Assembly (NCBI RefSeq): GCF_001426545.1
Contig: NZ_LMEZ01000005.1
Coordinates: 278,902 to 342,901, forward strand
Reading direction: 5' to 3'
DNA length: 64,000 bases
Source: Mycobacterium sp. Root135
GTDB taxonomy: Bacteria > Actinomycetota > Actinomycetes > Mycobacteriales > Mycobacteriaceae
Each line of letters begins with the position of its first letter. The first letter of the stretch is position 1. Positions 59,935 to 64,000 of the stretch are shown here, piece after piece. The position numbers were made by a program, and so were the translations under genes. The notes beneath the pieces are model-generated. The model was not told the origin of the DNA. It was given only the letters and a program-made list of their open reading frames with translations, and searched no databases.

Positions 59935-61374
59935 TCACGGAATCGGCACCCCGTTGAGGGAGTTGCCCGGAGGAGGGGGTGCCGGTGCGGATGCCGATGG
60001 CGCCTCACCTGGTGACACGACCGGAGCGGCCTCCACTGGCGCATCGGGTGGCGGCGGAGGCGCCGCCGGTATTCCAGGCCACAGCGGCACTCCGCCAGGG
60101 CCGTAGAGCGCGGCTCCATAGGGGGGTGCGCCGGGGTAGGGGACGGGGCCGATGGCCGGGCCTGGCAGACACTGTCGAATGCTGGGCGGTTTGGGTACCG
60201 CCCGGGTCACCGGTAGGTAGTTGCCGTAGCAAGGACTTCCGATCCCGAGGTTGGGGCGGACGTCGACGCCGGTCCCCCACCCCGTGTTGGTGATCAGCTG
60301 GCGTACCGGGAAGTTCTTGCTGGCATCGGGCAGCGAGCCGCAGCCCGGTCGTCCGCCAGGTCCGCCCTTGGCAGCCACCACGGGAAGGTTGTCCGGATAG
60401 CGGTAGGGGTCCTTGCCCCAGAGCAGAGCGGCATCGGCGACATCGGAGTAGCCGTTACCGCCAACCGCGGCGAAGCCGCCGTTGTCCAGCCACCACTTGG
60501 ATCCCACGAGCAAGCAGGTGTACTCCGGGTTGTACTTCATCAACAGATCCGTCGTCGGTTGCAGCACGTTCACGGCGTCGATCAAGTTCTTCTGGTTGGG
60601 CGCAAGCAGATTGACCGCCGACTGGGAAAATCCGATAACGCTCAGCAAAAGCGAATCCAGGTCAGCGGCCTGCTTCGTAATCGTCGCACTCGTGGTCGAC
60701 GCCGCGTCGAGAATGCGTACCAAATCCGGTGCGGCCGCGGCATACGCGTCACTAAATCCCTTGAGTGAGCGGAAATCCCCGCCAATGGTGTCCGCGCGGT
60801 CGTTGAGCGCTGCGAGAACTTCGTTGGCGGCTGAGGTCGCTTCGCCGATGCGTGGGCCTTGCCCGCGCACGCCGTCGGCGAACGCGGTCAGCACAGCGTT
60901 GAGCTTGTCGGGCTGGACTTGTTTCAACACGCCGGTGAGGTTCTCGAAGACGGTGTTGACCTCGGTGCTGACGTTGCGCGACTGCAACACTGCTCCGGAG
61001 GACAGGTGTCGCGAACTCGGATCGTCGGGCATGACGAGGTCGACGTACTTGGCACCGAACGCGGTGGTTGCCCGTATCTGCGCCTGTACGTTGGCGGGAA
61101 TGCGGTCGACCTGATCGGGGTCGAGGTTCAACGTCAGCCGTACCTGATCTCCCCCACCGCTGATGGTTCCCACCTTGCCGATTTGCACGCCGCGCAGCTT
61201 GACCTTGGCGCCGGTCTCCATCACCAGCCCGGCGCGGTCGGAGGTCAGCGTGATCGGCACCGTCGAGGCGAACGTGCCCGCGAAGAGCAGCGAGCACGCG
61301 ACGACGGCGGAAACGACCACGAGTACCAACACCGCGGCGGCCCATTGGGGGCGAAGCCGCGATTGCCTGAACAT
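59935..61374 (-). CDS. mceA: MceA-family lipid-transport protein
   Basis: About 479 residues from the ATG at 61374 (61383 adds three). N-terminal helix (WAAAVLVLVVVSAVVACSLL), the Mce domain with LTSDRAGLVMETGAKVKLRG, VQIGKVGTISGG and RATTAFGAKYVDLVMPDD. A long helical part contains NAVLTAFADGVRGQGPRIGE, and there is a Cys-containing late region and a Pro/Ala-rich tail ending NSLNGVPIP. MceA is first of the six conduit proteins. Which mce family (mce1-4 or an environmental type) cannot be fixed without alignment. Confidence 0.92.
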   Translation of the reverse strand: MFRQSRLRPQWAAAVLVLVVVSAVVACSLLFAGTFASTVPITLTSDRAGLVMETGAKVKLRGVQIGKVGTISGGGDQVRLTLNLDPDQVDRIPANVQAQIRATTAFGAKYVDLVMPDDPSSRHLSSGAVLQSRNVSTEVNTVFENLTGVLKQVQPDKLNAVLTAFADGVRGQGPRIGEATSAANEVLAALNDRADTIGGDFRSLKGFSDAYAAAAPDLVRILDAASTTSATITKQAADLDSLLLSVIGFSQSAVNLLAPNQKNLIDAVNVLQPTTDLLMKYNPEYTCLLVGSKWWLDNGGFAAVGGNGYSDVADAALLWGKDPYRYPDNLPVVAAKGGPGGRPGCGSLPDASKNFPVRQLITNTGWGTGVDVRPNLGIGSPCYGNYLPVTRAVPKPPSIRQCLPGPAIGPVPYPGAPPYGAALYGPGGVPLWPGIPAAPPPPPDAPVEAAPVVSPGEAPSASAPAPPPPGNSLNGVPIP

Positions 61375-61386
61375 GTCTTCCATCTG

Positions 61387-62238
61387 CTATCCCGAGAGGT
61401 TGAAGTTGCCGGACTGGCCGTAGATGGCCAGTGACAGGAACAGGGTTACCAGGACGACGCAGATCAGGGACGTGCGCACAGCACGTCCTACGGCCTCGCC
61501 TACGCCGGCGGGGCCGCCCGAGGCAGTGAAGCCGTAGTAGGTGTGAACGAGCATCACCACCAGCGCCATCAGGATGGCCTGCAGGAACGACCACACCAGG
61601 TCGGTCCAATTCAGGAACGTGCCGAAGTAGTGGTCATAGACACCCGTCGACTGGCCGTAGATGGCTGTCGTGGCAAACCGCGCGGAGACGAAGGACATGA
61701 CGACGGCTACGCAGTACAGGGGGATGACGACGATGATCCCGGCGATCAGGCGGGTCGACGCGAGGTAGGCGATTGACTTGATGCCCATGACCTCCAGCGC
61801 ATCGATCTCGTCGTTGATGCGCATTGCCCCTAGCTGCGCTGTCGCGCCGGCCCCGATCGTTGCGGCGAGGCCGATGCCGGCCACCAACGGTGCAGCAATA
61901 CGGACGTTGACGTAGGCGGAGATGAACCCGGTCAACGCCTCGACGCCGATGCCGGACAGCGAGTTGTATCCCTGCACCGCCAGCACCGCACCTGCCGACA
62001 GTGTCAAGAACCCGATGATGACGACCGCGCCGCCGACCACGGCCAATGCCCCGCTGCCGAGGCTCATCGACGCGACCAGCCGTAGCAACTCTGTGCGGTA
62101 CCTGGTGAATACGTCGGTGACCGATGTCAGCGTCTTGCCGTAGAACAACGTCTGGAAGCCGACGCGGCGCCAACCGTTGGACCAGCGGCGCATACGGAGG
62201 CGAAGCCGTGGAAATGACTGTGAGGCAGCAGTACTCAT
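61387..62238 (-). CDS. yrbEB: YrbEB-type ABC transporter permease of the mce operon
   Basis: 283 residues from the ATG at 62238; the longer upstream frame is rejected because this ATG overlaps the yrbEA stop (ATGA). The MlaE-like permease has five to six helices, and its EQ-loop-like motif AMRINDEIDALEVMGIKSIA contacts the MceG ATPase. A basic N-terminus precedes it. It pairs with YrbEA to form the membrane channel of the Mce lipid importer. No mceG gene is in the window, as usual for a single shared MceG. Confidence 0.93.
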   Translation of the reverse strand: MSTAASQSFPRLRLRMRRWSNGWRRVGFQTLFYGKTLTSVTDVFTRYRTELLRLVASMSLGSGALAVVGGAVVIIGFLTLSAGAVLAVQGYNSLSGIGVEALTGFISAYVNVRIAAPLVAGIGLAATIGAGATAQLGAMRINDEIDALEVMGIKSIAYLASTRLIAGIIVVIPLYCVAVVMSFVSARFATTAIYGQSTGVYDHYFGTFLNWTDLVWSFLQAILMALVVMLVHTYYGFTASGGPAGVGEAVGRAVRTSLICVVLVTLFLSLAIYGQSGNFNLSG

Positions 62239-63008
62239 GCGCCAGCCTGCACGCCGACAGCGGTGGTGATGACGTTGATGAAGAACAAGGCCATGAAGGA
62301 GAACACGACCGTCTCGTTGACGGCGTTGCCTACGCCGGCTGGTCCACCGCCGACGTGGATCCCCTTGTAGCAAGCGATGAGGCTCGCGGCGAACCCGAAC
62401 AGTGCCGCCTTCACCACGGCGGTGATGACCTCAGGCAATCCCACCAACAACGTCAGGCCTGCCGCGAAGGCGCCGGGGGTCACGTGCTGGATGAAGACCG
62501 AGAAGACGAACCCTCCAGTCAGGCCGATGAGGGTCACGATTGACGAAAGCAGCAGCGCCACCAAGGTTGCTGCCACAACCCGCGGCACCACCAATGCTTG
62601 GATCGGGTCGATGCCCATCACCCGCAAGGCGTCCAACTCGTCGCGAATAGTGCGAGCACCAAGATCCGCACACATGGCCGTGGCGCCGGCGCCTGCGACG
62701 ACGAGAACGGTTACCACAGGCCCGATTTGGGTGACGGCACCCAACGCAGCACCCGTTCCCGAGGCGTCGGCAGCGCCGATCTCTACGAGCAGGATGTTCA
62801 GGATGAAGACCGTGAGGACGGTGAAGGGGATGGACAACATCATCGTCGGCACCAGCGAGACGCGGGCGACAAACCATGCCTGCAAAAGGAATTCGCGCCA
62901 AGCGAACGGTGGCTTGAAGATCAGTACCACCGTGTCGAGAGACATCGCGAAGAACTGCCCCAGTGCGCGCGCTGGCCCTGACAGCGCACCGAGAGGGACC
63001 GACGTCAT
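62235..63008 (-). CDS. yrbEA: YrbEA-type ABC transporter permease, first gene of the mce operon
   Basis: 257 residues, a polytopic MlaE-family protein with FAWREFLLQAWFVARVSLVP early, LGARTIRDELDALRVMGIDP (ATPase-contact loop, about 130-150) and the final YKGIHVGGGPAGVGNAVNET. It is the operon's first gene. The region upstream carries AT-rich motifs also found between mpt51 and the CAP gene. The operon order yrbEA-yrbEB-mceA-B-C-D-E-F-mas-mas is complete. Confidence 0.93.
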   Translation of the reverse strand: MTSVPLGALSGPARALGQFFAMSLDTVVLIFKPPFAWREFLLQAWFVARVSLVPTMMLSIPFTVLTVFILNILLVEIGAADASGTGAALGAVTQIGPVVTVLVVAGAGATAMCADLGARTIRDELDALRVMGIDPIQALVVPRVVAATLVALLLSSIVTLIGLTGGFVFSVFIQHVTPGAFAAGLTLLVGLPEVITAVVKAALFGFAASLIACYKGIHVGGGPAGVGNAVNETVVFSFMALFFINVITTAVGVQAGA

Positions 63009-63336
63009 GTCTTGCTCCTCGCCCGTCGAATGTTCGATTCAGCCGCCACACCACAGCGCAGCTATACGTGTAAGGCAGGACTATACACGCCGAATCTTGT
63101 GACTCAAGCCACATGCGAAAGTCGTCATCCGGAGCCTCCCGGCAAAGCGCGAAAGCACAGCCCGGAAAGCAGTCAGGTCGTTGATGCATCGGGTTCGGCA
63201 ACGACTACGGCGGTCGACCTTGGGGAGCCGCGAAGCCCCACGAAGCAGGCATGAGCGCGCCATCGAACCAGCTGAGAACGCAGGCTCCGACGTCCACGCG
63301 GCACAATTCAGTGGGTCGGCAGTTACAGACCCCTGG
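63009..63336. promoter_or_regulatory. mce operon promoter region with TATACGTGTAA and CTATACACG elements
   Basis: The 328-bp gap between the mce operon and the nitronate monooxygenase-like gene. CTATACGTGTAA (63062-63073) and CTATACACG (63081-63089) lie 54-81 bp before the yrbEA start and match the elements at 51596 and 51669. No KstR-type or other known mce repressor site was recognised. No gene is supported in this gap. Confidence 0.55.

Positions 63337-64000
<664 letters not shown>

Overview
This window comes from a high-GC actinobacterium. A mycobacterium is the best reading, probably an environmental fast grower of the Mycolicibacterium type. The evidence is gene content: a complete yrbE/mce operon with Mce-associated proteins, an MPT51/FbpD antigen-85 paralogue, a DUF732 exported protein, a Gly-Asn-rich PGRS-like protein, a deazaflavin (F420)-type nitroreductase relative, an F420-reductase-like gene and a TIGR03086 (mycothiol/DinB-like) protein. 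The species assignment is inference. I see no rRNA, tRNA, CRISPR array or intact insertion sequence.

Layout. (1) 0-10 kb: a secreted protein, a broken MarR gene and a lipase-like hydrolase. Then a cupin/AhpD-like operon and a hydrolase/quinone oxidoreductase/nitroreductase/flavin monooxygenase operon. Both operons lie beside copies of one duplicated ~119-bp promoter block; the first copy is also the promoter of a large LuxR (LAL) regulator gene. (2) 10-20 kb: a decarboxylase island. One arm is ubiX-ubiD-flavin reductase-2-ketoacid decarboxylase on the minus strand. The other is an alpha/beta hydrolase, a LysR regulator, catabolic acetolactate synthase, acetolactate decarboxylase and a carboxymuconolactone decarboxylase-family protein on the plus strand. 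Three copies of one 17-bp T-N11-A type LysR box connect the arms. (3) 20-27 kb: a TetR-centred electrophile/reductase cluster (Old Yellow Enzyme, deazaflavin reductase, TIGR03086, alpha/beta hydrolase) with two matching palindromic operators, followed by small isomerase/tautomerase genes and an AraC regulator. Several genes here are frameshifted by one base. (4) 27-45 kb: an SDR, prolyl aminopeptidase-like and S9 peptidases, an envelope redox module (exported protein, DUF6529 membrane protein, Rieske lipoprotein), an LLM flavoprotein, thiD, a PAS-GAF-GGDEF-EAL protein, a MerR regulator with divergent 19-bp-spacer promoters, an MpaB-like oxygenase, an MDR reductase and a frameshifted F420-reductase-like gene. 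(5) 45-63 kb: a cell-envelope region with the PGRS-like protein, a VOC protein, a repeat-rich non-coding stretch, DUF732, MPT51, a CAP protein and the yrbEA-yrbEB-mceA-F-mas-mas operon. A short shared motif occurs upstream of both mce and the mpt51/CAP divergent pair. The window ends inside a nitronate monooxygenase-like gene.

The most interesting candidate system is the LysR-box-linked decarboxylase island. It combines prenyl-FMN-dependent decarboxylation with a complete acetoin branch, and could work in acid/pH homeostasis, aromatic-acid turnover or volatile production. Three independent single-base frameshifts (near 21.3, 24.1 and 44.3 kb) sit in otherwise well conserved genes and should be checked against raw reads.
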